A stretch of 64,000 bases of DNA, taken from NCBI RefSeq assembly GCF_002736105.1, contig NZ_CP024123.1, positions 2,720,001-2,784,000 of the forward strand, written 5' to 3'. This document shows positions 17,502-28,000 of the stretch, in pieces. A model generated the notes under the pieces. The model searched no databases. It saw only the letters and a program-made list of their open reading frames with translations, and was not told the origin of the DNA. The translations under genes were made by a program, and so were the position numbers. This DNA comes from Solibacillus sp. R5-41. GTDB taxonomy: Bacteria; Bacillota; Bacilli; Bacillales_A; Planococcaceae. Within the stretch, counting starts at the first letter, position 1; each line of letters starts with the position of its first letter.

Positions 17502-19055
17502 GAGTTAATTTCATAATTCTCATCCCTTCGGTATCAAGGGTTTCAAACAAATAAAAATGAGGCACCTCCCCAAGTTCGGTATAATGGTAGCGACTAAACA
17601 ACCTTATACGAACGGAGCGAATGCCTCATGATGTTGTAAAACAAATTAGCCTTTTTGGCATCCAAGAATTATACGAAATGGAAAGTTCGCTCCGATTTGA
17701 TGCGATTTTCGCCACTTTCGACGTACAACCAATCTTTCAACTCTTTTCGAAAAAGTCGTTGCGTGGGGCTCCACGTGAATGTAACTACGGTGCCATGATT
17801 CAATCCCTCATTATTCGCATTGTAGAACGTATTCCTACAATAAAGGATTTAATTAAACGTTTAGTCAATGATCCTTTATTCCATTTGAATTGCGGTTTTC
17901 TATTCTCAGATGCCGTTCCATCTGAGGCATCTTATTCACGTATGATTCGCGTGATTAGTGAATCATATGTGATGGATTACATGCAGGATGAACTCATTCA
18001 AACAGCCTTTACTGAAGGTTTTCTTGATGATGAGCACCTAGGTTTTGACGCAACACATTTTGAATCTCGTGATGCCTCTAAGCCTTCTGAAAAAAAGGAA
18101 GTCATGCCACCCAAAAAGCTTGGACGTAAATCAAAAGAAGAACACGCTGCCTGGCTCGCCGAACAAGTAGAAATCGAAGCGAAACAAAAGACTTATGAAA
18201 AGAAGCTAGAGGCGCAATTAACCATCCCACTCAATACGCTTTGGCAAGACATTCCCATAAAGCCAAACTGGGGCATCAAGAAAAATAGTGAGGGTAAAAA
18301 CACGTTCTGGTATGGATTTAAGGGTCATCTAGTTGTGTCCACAAAAAGCCAATATATCGTAGCTCGCCTGATGTCTTCAGGCAACTTAAGTGATAGTAAA
18401 GCGGCGATTCCGTTACTCAAAAAGGTAGCGCAATTAGTACCGAACCATTTTACAACCGCGATTTTTGATGCAGGTTATGATTACGAACCTATTTATCGCC
18501 AAGCACTTGATCAAACCATGCGTGTCATCATTCCTTATAATGTCCGTCGAGAAGGCGAAGTGATCGGTTTTGACCAGCATTTCCGACCAACATGTGTGCG
18601 TGAACATAGCTACTGTTACGATAGCTTTGACGAAAAATATCGTACACTCAAATTCACACGTCCAAAGGAATGTGAAACATGTCCATTAAGAAAAGATACG
18701 CTCTGTCAAAAGGTATACAAAATCAAGTGCGAAACGGATATTCGCAAGTACACGTATCCAGCAAGAGGTTCAGAATACTGGAAAAATCTCTATAAAGAAC
18801 GCACTGCCGTTGAAAGAGTAAATGCCTATTTAAAGCAATTCTTTCAATTAAAAAATGTCCGTCACAGAACAGGTAGAAAAGCAAAGTTACATTTCAACCT
18901 GGTGACGTTTGTTTATAATGCCTGCAAATTAGCAATCGATCGCATTAATGCACAATTACAAGAGCAACAGGAAGCTGCATAATTTTTTTAAAACGTAAGT
19001 TTTACACAGGAGAAGTCTAAGCTCTAAAAAAAGATGATTTATGAAATTGATTCAC
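17502..19055 (+). mobile_element. complete insertion sequence with DDE transposase, IS1182-like (tentative)
   Basis: About 1.55 kb. The left end GAGTTAATTTCATAATTCTC is shared with the truncated copy at 15807. The right end around 19033-19055 (reverse complement GTGAATCAATTTCATAAATC) is an imperfect inverted match to it. One transposase gene fills the interior. I could not define a target-site duplication. Family placement is from transposase layout only. Confidence 0.85.
17621..18982 (+). CDS. DDE-type transposase (IS1182-like)
   Basis: 453 aa. N-terminal DNA-binding part (residues 1-110), a Lys-rich insert (about 150-200), then the DDE catalytic core: Asp in HLGFDATHFESRD, Asp in FDAGYDYEPIYR, Glu in KERTAVERVNAYLK. 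A cysteine cluster (CETCPLRKDTLC) precedes the last block, as in IS1182-type enzymes. Compared with the truncated copy, a one-base loss right after the ancestral ATG at 17628 creates ATG-TTG-TAA. The frame is rescued by an upstream ATG at 17621, only three bases after GGAG, so expression may be weak. Confidence 0.93.
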   Translation: MPHDVVKQISLFGIQELYEMESSLRFDAIFATFDVQPIFQLFSKKSLRGAPRECNYGAMIQSLIIRIVERIPTIKDLIKRLVNDPLFHLNCGFLFSDAVPSEASYSRMIRVISESYVMDYMQDELIQTAFTEGFLDDEHLGFDATHFESRDASKPSEKKEVMPPKKLGRKSKEEHAAWLAEQVEIEAKQKTYEKKLEAQLTIPLNTLWQDIPIKPNWGIKKNSEGKNTFWYGFKGHLVVSTKSQYIVARLMSSGNLSDSKAAIPLLKKVAQLVPNHFTTAIFDAGYDYEPIYRQALDQTMRVIIPYNVRREGEVIGFDQHFRPTCVREHSYCYDSFDEKYRTLKFTRPKECETCPLRKDTLCQKVYKIKCETDIRKYTYPARGSEYWKNLYKERTAVERVNAYLKQFFQLKNVRHRTGRKAKLHFNLVTFVYNACKLAIDRINAQLQEQQEAA

Positions 19056-19222
19056 TTAACAATTATTTAACATAAATAAGAATAATTGGAATCAGAAATT
19101 TACATCTACAGAAAATTACTTTTCAATTATAATATTTAGCCTCCCGAAATATAATCGTTGAGTTCACCTCTTTGAAATGGCATAATATACATTAAATGAA
19201 AAGACAAGCTAGGGGGTGTCGC

Positions 19223-20941
19223 ATGAAAATAGTTTTCCAATTTGTAAAGCGATATAAAATTTCAGCCGTTTTTGCACTTATTTTTATGTTGTTAGAGCTC
19301 GCTTTTGAACTCGTCCAGCCATTATTCATGGCCATACTGATTAATGAAGGATTGCTTCAAAATAACTTACATAATGTGGTCTTTTGGGGTGGCTGGTTGT
19401 TCGTCCTGACGATACTATCGTTTATAAGTGGGGTGTCCAATTCCTTCTTCTCCTCTCACGTCGCACAAAGCTTTGCCTATGATTTACGGAAAGCACTTTA
19501 TTCAAAAATTCAATCCTTCACGATGGCGACGTATTTAACGTTTCCAACGTCCGGTTTGATTACACGCTTAACGAGCGATTCGAATCAGGTTACATCGATC
19601 GTATTCATGCTATTGCGCATTGCAATGAGAGCTCCGTTAATGGCAATTGGATCGCTTGTATTGGCCTTTTACGTCAACGCACAGATGGCGCTTATTCTTT
19701 GTGTCAGTACGCCGTTTTTAGTTATTTTTCTCGTTTGGATGATTTCACGAGGCATCAAACTTTTTGCACGCGTTCAGTCTCGCTTAGATGCGGTGAATAA
19801 ACAATTACAGGAAGGCTTACAGGCTGTACGTTTAATTAAGGCGTATATGCGAGGACAGTATGAGGAAAGCCGTTTTCAAGCGGTCGCTGAAAATTTAAAG
19901 TTCGATACGATGAAGGCAACCCGCTTAATGGAAATCGCCCTCCCGATTTTACAATTCGTCTTGAATGTCAGCCTACTTATTGTCATTTGGGTTGGTGCAC
20001 AGCTCATTGATACGAACAGCATTCTTGTTGGGGATTTAGTAGCTGTTGTTAACTATGCATTCCGCATGACTGCTGCGTTTTCAATTTTCTCATTCATCAT
20101 CATCGCTTACGCACGTGCAAAAGCATCTGCTGAGCGCATTGAGTCGATTTTAAACTTGGAGGAAGGTACGGAGGAAGTAACGGAAAATACACTGCCAATG
20201 TTACCGCAAGTTGCGATTCGTTTCGAGCATGTATCTTTTGCCTATCCTTCTGCTACAGAGAACACATTGCAAGACTTAAAATTCTCCGTTGCAGCCGGTG
20301 AAAAAGTGGCCATTATGGGGGCAACAGGGTCGGGAAAATCAACTATTTTGCAGCTAATTGAAAAATTTTATGAAACTACTGAGGGTGAAATTTATATTAA
20401 TGAGCACAACATAAAGGACATTCCATTGCAGCAATTACGCAGTTCCATTGCCTATGTACCGCAGCAATCCCTACTCTTTTCAGGAACAATTTTAGAAAAT
20501 TTACGTTGGGGACAACGCGACGCAACGGAAAAACAGCTCAAAGAAGCGACGAAAAAAGCACAAATTCATGAAGCTATCGAACGTTTTGAGCTCGGCTACG
20601 AAACGGTCATTGGACAAAGAGGTGTGAATTTATCAGGTGGGCAAAAGCAGCGTTTTGCCATTTCTCGGGCACTGTTAAAAGAAGCACCATTACTCATTTT
20701 AGATGATAGTACCTCCGCGCTAGATGTCGCCACGGAAAAACGACTTTGGGAAGCACTGGATACGGAGCAAATGACGATGCTCGTAGTTACGCAAAAAATT
20801 CAAACTGCACAAACAGCAGATCGCATTTTATTACTTCACGAAGGACAAATTAATGCTTTCGGGTCACATGATGAATTGCTTGCTACGAACAGCTTGTACA
20901 AGCAAATTGTCGCGTCCCAACAGGAGGTGCTCGCCGAATGA
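19223..20941 (+). CDS. ABC exporter half-transporter, degenerate-site subunit (YfiB-like)
   Basis: 572 aa: six membrane helices (residues 1-310) fused to an ATPase domain with Walker A GATGSGKS, signature LSGGQKQRFAISRA and Walker B LLILDDSTSALD. The catalytic Glu after Walker B is Asp and the H-loop His is Gln (VVTQKIQT), the pattern of the degenerate half in heterodimeric exporters. AGGGGGTG precedes the ATG at 19223; the ATG at 19196 has no ribosome site. It overlaps the next gene by four bases. Probably a drug or lipid exporter; substrate unknown. Confidence 0.93.
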   Translation: MKIVFQFVKRYKISAVFALIFMLLELAFELVQPLFMAILINEGLLQNNLHNVVFWGGWLFVLTILSFISGVSNSFFSSHVAQSFAYDLRKALYSKIQSFTMATYLTFPTSGLITRLTSDSNQVTSIVFMLLRIAMRAPLMAIGSLVLAFYVNAQMALILCVSTPFLVIFLVWMISRGIKLFARVQSRLDAVNKQLQEGLQAVRLIKAYMRGQYEESRFQAVAENLKFDTMKATRLMEIALPILQFVLNVSLLIVIWVGAQLIDTNSILVGDLVAVVNYAFRMTAAFSIFSFIIIAYARAKASAERIESILNLEEGTEEVTENTLPMLPQVAIRFEHVSFAYPSATENTLQDLKFSVAAGEKVAIMGATGSGKSTILQLIEKFYETTEGEIYINEHNIKDIPLQQLRSSIAYVPQQSLLFSGTILENLRWGQRDATEKQLKEATKKAQIHEAIERFELGYETVIGQRGVNLSGGQKQRFAISRALLKEAPLLILDDSTSALDVATEKRLWEALDTEQMTMLVVTQKIQTAQTADRILLLHEGQINAFGSHDELLATNSLYKQIVASQQEVLAE

Positions 20942-22734
20942 AAATTTTTAACTATGAACCACTCATTACGAAAGAACAACTAAAATCAGCAAGTGGCAAA
21001 AAGAAAAAAGGCGCACGTGCAGAAAACTGGACGTACACGTTAAAGCGCATTTTCGACTTTATTGCTGAGCAAAAAAGTCGCCTCTTCCTTGTGCTATTTC
21101 TCGTGATGATTAGTTCTGTACTGGCGCTCGTCGGACCATTTATTATTGGCCGACTGCTCGATCGTTTCGTTGCAGAAGGCGTCTTTAGTACGCTCGATTA
21201 TTGGCTTTACGGGCTCGTGTTCGTTTACTTTTTATACGGGGCTGCGAGCTATTTCCAAAACTATTTGATGGTAGGTGTCGCCCAACAAACCGTTTTTCGC
21301 ATTCGAACAAGCTTGTATACGCACTTTTTTAAACTACCGTTACGTTTTTTCGACAAACGCAAGCACGGGGAATTAATGAGTCGTGCAACGAATGATATGG
21401 AAACGATTAGCTCGACATTAAATAGCGCTTTCATCCAAGTCTTTTCGAGTATTTTAACGTTAACGGGAACGATTGGCGTCATGCTTTTTTTAAGCCCTGC
21501 CCTGACACTTATTACACTGATCATCGTGCCGATTATGTTTTACGGCATGCGCTGGATCACAAAGCGTACAAGCCTATTATTTAAGCACCAGCAAGCGGCA
21601 ATTGGTGAGTTAAATGGGCTCATTGAGGAATCAATTACGGGACAGCACGTCGTCAAAGCATTTTCACAAGAATCAGAAATGCTACGTCAATTTGAAGAAA
21701 AAAATAAACGCCTTCGCGCAGTAGGTTTTTGGTCGCTAACGTATTCAGGCTTCATACCAAAACTGATGAATACATTGAATGGATTAAGCTTCGCCATTGT
21801 CGCGTTCGTTGGGGGATTATTCGCTTATTACGGACATATTTCGATTGGAACGATTGTGATTTTCACCGAATATGCCCGCCAATTTACTCGACCTTTAAAT
21901 GATTTAGCGAACCAATTTAATACCGTGCTTTCTGCATTAGCAGGTGCGGAACGTGTCTTTTTAATTTTAGATGAAAAAGAAGACAATATTGCAGGAGAAC
22001 ATGTGTCTTTAAGTGGGGATGTTAAGTTTGACAACGTCTCCTTCCAATACGAAGCCGGCGCGAAAACACCGACGTTATCCAATGTTTCCTTTCATATCGA
22101 AGCTGGGCAATCCGTTGCGCTCATCGGTCAAACAGGTGCAGGGAAAACGACGATTATGCAGCTATTAACCGGGCTTTATGAAAAAACAGGTGGCACCATT
22201 TTATTTGACAACGTGCCAATTGAGTCTATTTCGAAAGCTTCATTACGCGAGCAAATGGCTTTCGTGTTGCAAGATCCATTTTTATTTGAAATGTCCATTA
22301 AAGAAAATATTCGCTATGGGCGATTAGATGCAACAGATGAAGATGTCATGGAAGCTGCGAAAAAAGCCAATGCCCATACGTTTATCGAGAAATTACCTGA
22401 TCAATACGACACAGTTTTATCTTCGGATGGCAGTCAAATTTCACAAGGGCAAAAGCAGCTTTTGTCCATTGCACGCGCATTTGTTGCAGACCCTAAAATT
22501 CTGCTTTTAGATGAAGCGACGAGCAGTATTGATACGATTACCGAGCTTCATATTCAGGCAGCACTTGAGAAGTTAATGGAAAACCGCACAAGTTTCATCA
22601 TCGCCCACCGTTTAAATACGATTCGAAAAGTAGATTTCGTCATCGTGTTAAACGAAGGCAAAATTATTGAGCAAGGTCCGCGCCAAAAACTATTAGAGCA
22701 ACAAGGTGTATTTGGACAAATGCTAAACGTATAA
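20938..22734 (+). CDS. ABC exporter half-transporter, catalytic-site subunit (YfiC-like)
   Basis: 598 aa. A charged N-terminal extension (SGKKKKGARAENW) leads into six membrane helices and an ATPase domain with Walker A GQTGAGKT, signature ISQGQKQLLSIARA, Walker B LLLDEATSSID and H-loop IIAHRLNT, all catalytically complete apart from the noncanonical ISQGQ signature. ATGA overlap with the preceding gene means coupled translation. The pair should form a heterodimer with one active and one degenerate ATP site. Lengths (572/598) resemble the B. subtilis YfiB/YfiC pair. Confidence 0.94.
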   Translation: MKIFNYEPLITKEQLKSASGKKKKGARAENWTYTLKRIFDFIAEQKSRLFLVLFLVMISSVLALVGPFIIGRLLDRFVAEGVFSTLDYWLYGLVFVYFLYGAASYFQNYLMVGVAQQTVFRIRTSLYTHFFKLPLRFFDKRKHGELMSRATNDMETISSTLNSAFIQVFSSILTLTGTIGVMLFLSPALTLITLIIVPIMFYGMRWITKRTSLLFKHQQAAIGELNGLIEESITGQHVVKAFSQESEMLRQFEEKNKRLRAVGFWSLTYSGFIPKLMNTLNGLSFAIVAFVGGLFAYYGHISIGTIVIFTEYARQFTRPLNDLANQFNTVLSALAGAERVFLILDEKEDNIAGEHVSLSGDVKFDNVSFQYEAGAKTPTLSNVSFHIEAGQSVALIGQTGAGKTTIMQLLTGLYEKTGGTILFDNVPIESISKASLREQMAFVLQDPFLFEMSIKENIRYGRLDATDEDVMEAAKKANAHTFIEKLPDQYDTVLSSDGSQISQGQKQLLSIARAFVADPKILLLDEATSSIDTITELHIQAALEKLMENRTSFIIAHRLNTIRKVDFVIVLNEGKIIEQGPRQKLLEQQGVFGQMLNV

Positions 22735-22737
22735 GGA

Positions 22738-22780
22738 AAAACGCCGATGCCCATTTATTCAAATGGAACGTCGGCGTATT
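22738..22780. terminator. shared bidirectional terminator
   Basis: ACGCCGATGCCCATTT pairs imperfectly with AAATGGAACGTCGGCGT. The hairpin starts just after the exporter stop and overlaps the last codons of the convergent CPBP gene, so it serves both genes. Confidence 0.8.
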
Positions 22781-23615
22781 TAGATTGAAACGTTAATTTT
22801 CGGAAATTTTTAAAATATTTTAGTGCGATTACAAGCGCAATCAGACAAACGACTACAAACGTAATCCCACTAATACGCAGAATCATTTGCGCCCCTTCTG
22901 TCGTAGGGAGTAACTCGCTAGAACTTTTATTGGCCCAGCAAAATTGAAGAAATCCGAGGATGTTGCTAAAACTATGTACGACGATTGGAACGATAATCGA
23001 TTTCGTTTTCAAATAAGCGTACCCTAACACACAGCCAAAGAAAAAGGCAAAAAGAACCGTTATTGGATTAACATGAATTAAACCAAAAAGAAGCGATGAA
23101 ACGATGATACTTTTTTGCGGGCTCCATTTGAGTGTCAAACGTCTTAATAAGATCCCTCTAAAAAATAGTTCCTCCCATATTGGCGCTAATATACAAATAT
23201 TCACAAAAAATAAAATATACACAATGAGTGGCACATACGCAATTTCTTCTGAACTTAAAAAATTGTAGAAAAAATCTCGAATTTTATTTTCAAGTCGTAA
23301 AAAAACAAACATCAAAACCGCGATACCGCTCGCATAAGCAGCTAATTGAAGGCAGGCAGTAAGCGATAAATACTTCGTCCAACGAGCCCCCGTCATCACT
23401 TCACCAACTCGAGCTTCACTATACGTAAACCGATGCTTATTTGATTGATATAGCACATAGAGCATTAAACAAATCGAAATGAAAAGTGTAATCCATTCTT
23501 GCTTACTTGGTGAATATGGGAAAAGCGTAGAAAGAATTGCAATACCAATAAATATGCCTATTGCATATAAAATGAACCATCGAATTTTGAATTGTTTCAA
23601 CTGAAGTAATTCCAA
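22755..23615 (-). CDS. CPBP family intramembrane metalloprotease
   Basis: 286-aa membrane protein with about eight helices. The CAAX-protease/bacteriocin-processing motifs are intact: PIWEELFFRG (motif 1, EExxxR), FGLIHVNP (motif 2, F-x3-H) and VHSFSNILG (motif 3). In other bacteria such proteins process peptides or confer bacteriocin self-protection; no peptide gene is visible here. Convergent with the ABC exporter. Confidence 0.9.
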   Translation of the reverse strand: MELLQLKQFKIRWFILYAIGIFIGIAILSTLFPYSPSKQEWITLFISICLMLYVLYQSNKHRFTYSEARVGEVMTGARWTKYLSLTACLQLAAYASGIAVLMFVFLRLENKIRDFFYNFLSSEEIAYVPLIVYILFFVNICILAPIWEELFFRGILLRRLTLKWSPQKSIIVSSLLFGLIHVNPITVLFAFFFGCVLGYAYLKTKSIIVPIVVHSFSNILGFLQFCWANKSSSELLPTTEGAQMILRISGITFVVVCLIALVIALKYFKNFRKLTFQSKYADVPFE

Positions 23616-23749
23616 TTTTTCTCACCCCTACTTCATTGTATCAAAAAATGGCAATAATATTCCAGATTCCCACCAAAATATGCGCTCGACAAAATGAAAT
23701 TCTTGTGAAGATGTAAATTTTCTATTATGGATTCTAATAAAATATGTAC

Positions 23750-23905
23750 ATTTTAGGCTGGCTAAGCACATGAGCTGCACAGCTTTGAAGTCACAAATTT
23801 GTACGACTCACCTTTGTGCTTTGTGCAAGGCCAGCCTCTGTGAAAGTTTAGACTTTTGTAGCTTTTGCATTTTGTGCGCCGCTACCGTGGCAGGCGGCGT
23901 ATTCT
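23750..23905 (+). repeat. dispersed intergenic repeat, family R2 (longest copy)
   Basis: Begins TTTTAGGCTGGCTAAGCACATGAG, as at 213-250, contains CAGCTTTG...TTTGTGC blocks and ends near GCCGCTACCGTGGCAGGCGGCG. The 560-base gap between the protease and the esterase holds this repeat and an R3 element, no gene. Confidence 0.7.
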
Positions 23906-23918
23906 TATAATCTAAAAG

Positions 23919-24060
23919 AAAAAGCTGTGCCGAAATTCCCAATAAAAATTGGATTTTCCAACACAGCTATTTTTATTAATTAATAAATCAAACTAACCCT
24001 CGCCATCGCTTCACAGTGCGTAGAGTGTATGTGCAATACAAAGGGATGTTGGTGGGTTTA
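23919..24060 (+). repeat. dispersed intergenic repeat, family R3, with terminator-like hairpin (copy 1)
   Basis: AAAAAGCTGTG...CACAGCTATTTTT hairpin (23919-23976), followed by a CGCTTCACAGTGCGTAGAGTG block and ...GGTGGGTTTA. The same order recurs at 37277-37395; the trailing block recurs at 35238-35310. Confidence 0.7.
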
Positions 24061-24065
24061 AGTAA

Positions 24066-24101
24066 ATGGCTAGGTCCTATTATTGTAGAACCTAGCCTTT
24101 A
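24066..24101. terminator. likely terminator of the esterase gene
   Basis: GGCTAGGT / ACCTAGCC stem with a 15-base loop, about 75 bases past the minus-strand esterase stop. A/T runs on both sides are modest. Confidence 0.55.
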
Positions 24102-24174
24102 TAGTTGTCTTCAAATAGTTTTTTTCTTTAACGTACCCGTTAGCACAATAAGGTTTGTCAAAAATAGTATCCTA

Positions 24175-24993
24175 TTAATGAATACCAAGATGCTTTTCAA
24201 ACCAATTGCAAGCTTTAAGCTTCATAAAATAATTAAATTGGTGATCGACAAAGGGCATGCTGAGTCGAAGATTTCCTTGCTGCTCAGCGTACAATGGTAA
24301 CAACTTTTCATAGAGTTCTAATGAATAAGTAAATAGTGAATCTGTATCTTGATCACCATTGATAATTAGTAATGGTTTTGGAGAAAAATTATTCAACTTT
24401 TCATATGGATCAATCATTTGGAAATACTCTGTTCTTTTTGCTATTTCTTTCTCTGCATTCTGAATCGGTTCTCTCCATTGTTCATAAGTACCAGTTGATA
24501 GGATACTATCTTTCCATGCTTTTGAAAAAGATGGCTTTCCAGCTATTGGAACCGCAACTTTTATATTAGGGTTATTAGCTGCGATATAAAATGTTGCATA
24601 TCCTCCCATAGAAAAACCTGATATTCCTATTTTATTCTCATCTATCTCATCTCTACGTTTAAAATATTCAATGAGACTTTGTATATCAAATGCAGACTGT
24701 TCTATTACTTCATGCATATGAACATAAGAATCAAGTCCAGTATCTGGTGGAAATACTTTAGAAAATTTGTTAGTTTCGGTGTTCGTTTTCCTCATACCAT
24801 GGTCTTTGCAGTCGATACTAACGTAATAAAACCCTTTTTTGGCAAGCATATATCCAAAATCTAATGCTTGCTCACGGTCTCCCCCGTATCCATGAAGATA
24901 AAAGATTAGTGGGCAATTCTTTAATTCACTTTGATAAATACTTAAAATCGGTATGTTATTCACTTTGCGATCGTCCATTATTATTTTTGTCAT
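24175..24993 (-). CDS. alpha/beta-hydrolase, esterase (YitV-like)
   Basis: 272-aa serine hydrolase. HGYGGDREQA forms the oxyanion region, GISGFSMGGYATF holds the nucleophilic Ser, LLIINGDQDTDSLF the Asp, and MPFVDHQFN the His, so the triad is complete. No signal peptide. AGAGGT lies seven bases before the ATG at 24993, better than the upstream ATG at 25050. It follows the RND transporter gene by 65 bases and may be co-transcribed. Substrate unknown. Confidence 0.88.
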   Translation of the reverse strand: MTKIIMDDRKVNNIPILSIYQSELKNCPLIFYLHGYGGDREQALDFGYMLAKKGFYYVSIDCKDHGMRKTNTETNKFSKVFPPDTGLDSYVHMHEVIEQSAFDIQSLIEYFKRRDEIDENKIGISGFSMGGYATFYIAANNPNIKVAVPIAGKPSFSKAWKDSILSTGTYEQWREPIQNAEKEIAKRTEYFQMIDPYEKLNNFSPKPLLIINGDQDTDSLFTYSLELYEKLLPLYAEQQGNLRLSMPFVDHQFNYFMKLKACNWFEKHLGIH

Positions 24994-25058
24994 TAGTGTT
25001 ACCTCTCTTATTAACAATTCTAAGTACCTACACTCACTAATAATATGCAAATAAAAAA

Positions 25059-28000
25059 CTACACTTTTTCTCTTAGCTGTTTCTTTGCTTTTCGGAAATG
25101 AAGAGATTCGTATACGACTGGAATAACCACAAGTGTCAATAATGTCGCCATTGTTAATCCGCCTATTACCACAACTGCAAGACTACTTGATACTAAACTC
25201 GTAGACTCTGCCTTTTTAAATAATAACGGAATCATCGCGCTAACAGTTGCCATAGCTGTCATCAAGATTGGACGCATTCTTGTTGCTGCCGCTTCTACAA
25301 GCGCATCGCGTATGATCATTGTTTGTTCATTTTGTTTGACACGGTCTAACAATACAATCGCATTTGTCACGACAATACCGATTAACATTAAGGCACCAAG
25401 TAATGCCGTTACATCTACAGTAATACCACTTATTAATAGACCAAGAATGGCGCCAATTGCTGCTAATGGCAGTGAACATAATATTGCAATTGGGGCACGG
25501 AATGTCTTAAAGGTAACAACCATAATTAAGAATACAATGCCAATCGACACAAGCATGGTGATAAATAAATCAGAAAAATCGTCTGCTTGTTGAGCACTTG
25601 CACCACCAATATACACATTCACCCCATCTGAAATTTTCATTCCCTTTGTATCTTTCTCACCAAAAATTGCTTTTGTGATTTCTGCATTGACCTTAGATAG
25701 TTTTTCTGGGTCAACTGTAACCGTAATACGTACATATGAATCGCCATCTTTATGGAATACATTTGATGGTTTCTCTTCCTCTTTTAATGTAGCTACCTTG
25801 GAGATCGGCTCCATCCCTGTAGGTGTAGCCACTAACATATTATTTAAGTCCTTTTTCGTTTCTGGGTTCACAAGAGGCTCTAGCATGATTGATATAGGCT
25901 GTGAATCAATAGTTGCCATACCCATAGGAGTTCGATTTAGATAAATACCTAATTGCTGAGAAATTTGCATTGCACTTCCTTCAGCAGCATTCACTTCAAA
26001 TGAGTAAACCATTTTTTTGGCATCCTGATTGGTCGTTACCTTTTCAACACCTTTTATTCCCTCGATTTTTCCCTTTACGTTTACTGCTGTTTTTTCAATC
26101 TTTGTTAAATCGTCACCCATGACATCGATTGTAATATCGGTAGACGAACCTGACATAAAGGAAGCAGTGTTTACAGTTAGTACTGCACCCTCATATTCTT
26201 TCTTTTGCTTTTCAAGTAGTTCAATGATATGTTCAGTGTCTTTCTTATCCTTTAACATCACCACAAATGTCGCTAGCGTAGGAGAAGCAACACTTCCAAA
26301 ACTCGCTCCACCTTCCGTATTACCAAGCTGTGTGTATTCAAATTCCACTTCATCTCGTGAATGAATGAATTCTTCGAGGCGAAGAGTATTTTCTATTACT
26401 TTTTCAATAGGTGTATCATTTGGGTACTCTAGAGAAACGTTCACGAAATCAGCTGTTGATTTGTCAACTGCTCCTTTCGGCATAGCAACATACGTGCCAA
26501 TTGAACCTACAAACATTAATATAGCAAGGAGGTATACAACCCACTTATGATTTAATGTCCATGTTAATAAACGTGAGAAACGTAATGCTGGTTTATGCAC
26601 AGCGAGTTTACTATTTTTCAATAGTGCTGAACTCATCAGCGGCACAACGGTAACTGCCACAATTAATGATGCAAGTAAAGAATACGTGATGGTTAAGGCG
26701 AATGGCATTAAGAAATCTTGTAAACCGCCACTAACTAATCCGATTGGTAAGAAAACGGCGACAGTTGTTAATGTAGAAGCTAAAATTGCTGTTCCTACTT
26801 CTTTCGTCGCTTCAGTAACAAGACTTACTGAGAATTTCTCCTTTTGCATTTTGCGGAAAATATTCTCAATGACGACAATACTATCATCAACAAGCCTTCC
26901 AACTGCTACCGCTACTCCACCTAATGTCAGAATGTTTAACGTGATGCCTGACATCCATAGTAGAAACAGTGTAAAGGCTAGAGAAAGGGGGATTGAGACA
27001 ATCGTAATAAATGTTGAACGAAGGTTCCTTAAAAATAGCACAATGACGATGGTTGCAAATAGTGCACCCAATAATACTTCCTTCAACATCGTATTCACTG
27101 AACTTTCAATCATATCTGCAGTAGACATTATCAAATCACTTTGGGCGTTACTATATTTTTTATTTATTTTCTTTGTTACTTCTGCAATTTCTTTTCCTAC
27201 ATTTACTGCGTTCGCACTACTTTCTTTTGTCATAATAAGGATTAAGGCATCCTTACCGTTTACACGAGTAAGTGTCGTATTTGGCTTTTTAATGCTTACT
27301 TTTGCAACATCCGCCAGTTTAACAGCTGGAGCAATGGATAGTTGTTCAATGTCTTTCACCGAATTTAACTTTCCAACGACTTTGATGTTACTTGCTTTCC
27401 CGTCAATCGTTTTTTCACCGACTGCTGCAGAAAGGTTTTGCCCCTGTAGTGCTGTCATTATGTTTTCAAGTGATAATTGTTTTTCGGCAAGAAGCTTAGT
27501 ATCTAACTCTAAAGAAACATATGAACTCTCTGTACCAAAGGTTTGCACGTTCGCGACACCTTTAATATCTTTGTACATTGGAATAATCTTTTTCTTCGCA
27601 AATTCGCTGTTGCTTCGTGTTAATTCTTCTTTGAAGGTAATGGAAACCTGTGCGATTGGAATCATAGATGTATTTAATTGAATAATCGAAGGCTTTTGAA
27701 CATTATTCGGGAGTGTCACGGTTGCAAGAGCTTCTTGCACTTCCTGCTTGGCCTCTTTCATATTCGTTTTTGATTCAAAGAAAATATCTATCTTTGAAAA
27801 CCCATCTCCTGTTGTAGAGAAAATAGTTGACTTTCCTTTTACAGAACCCACTGCCATTTCAATTGGTGTTGTGACTTGTTGCTCCATCGAATTAGAATCG
27901 ACCCCTTGCCCCACTGCAACAATCGTTACTTGTGGTTGATCGGCAGTTGGCATAAACTCCATTGGTAATTTTAAATAACTTACAACCCCTAATACTAAAA

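Noticed and set aside
16237-19055. Composite transposon carrying the DUF4272 gene
   Set aside because: The left copy is only a 296-bp end fragment without a right end, so a functional composite unit is not supported.
26686-27681. 331-codon open frame on the plus strand
   Set aside because: Fully antisense to the RND transporter gene, low-complexity hydrophobic/Ser-Thr translation, no ribosome site; a shadow frame.
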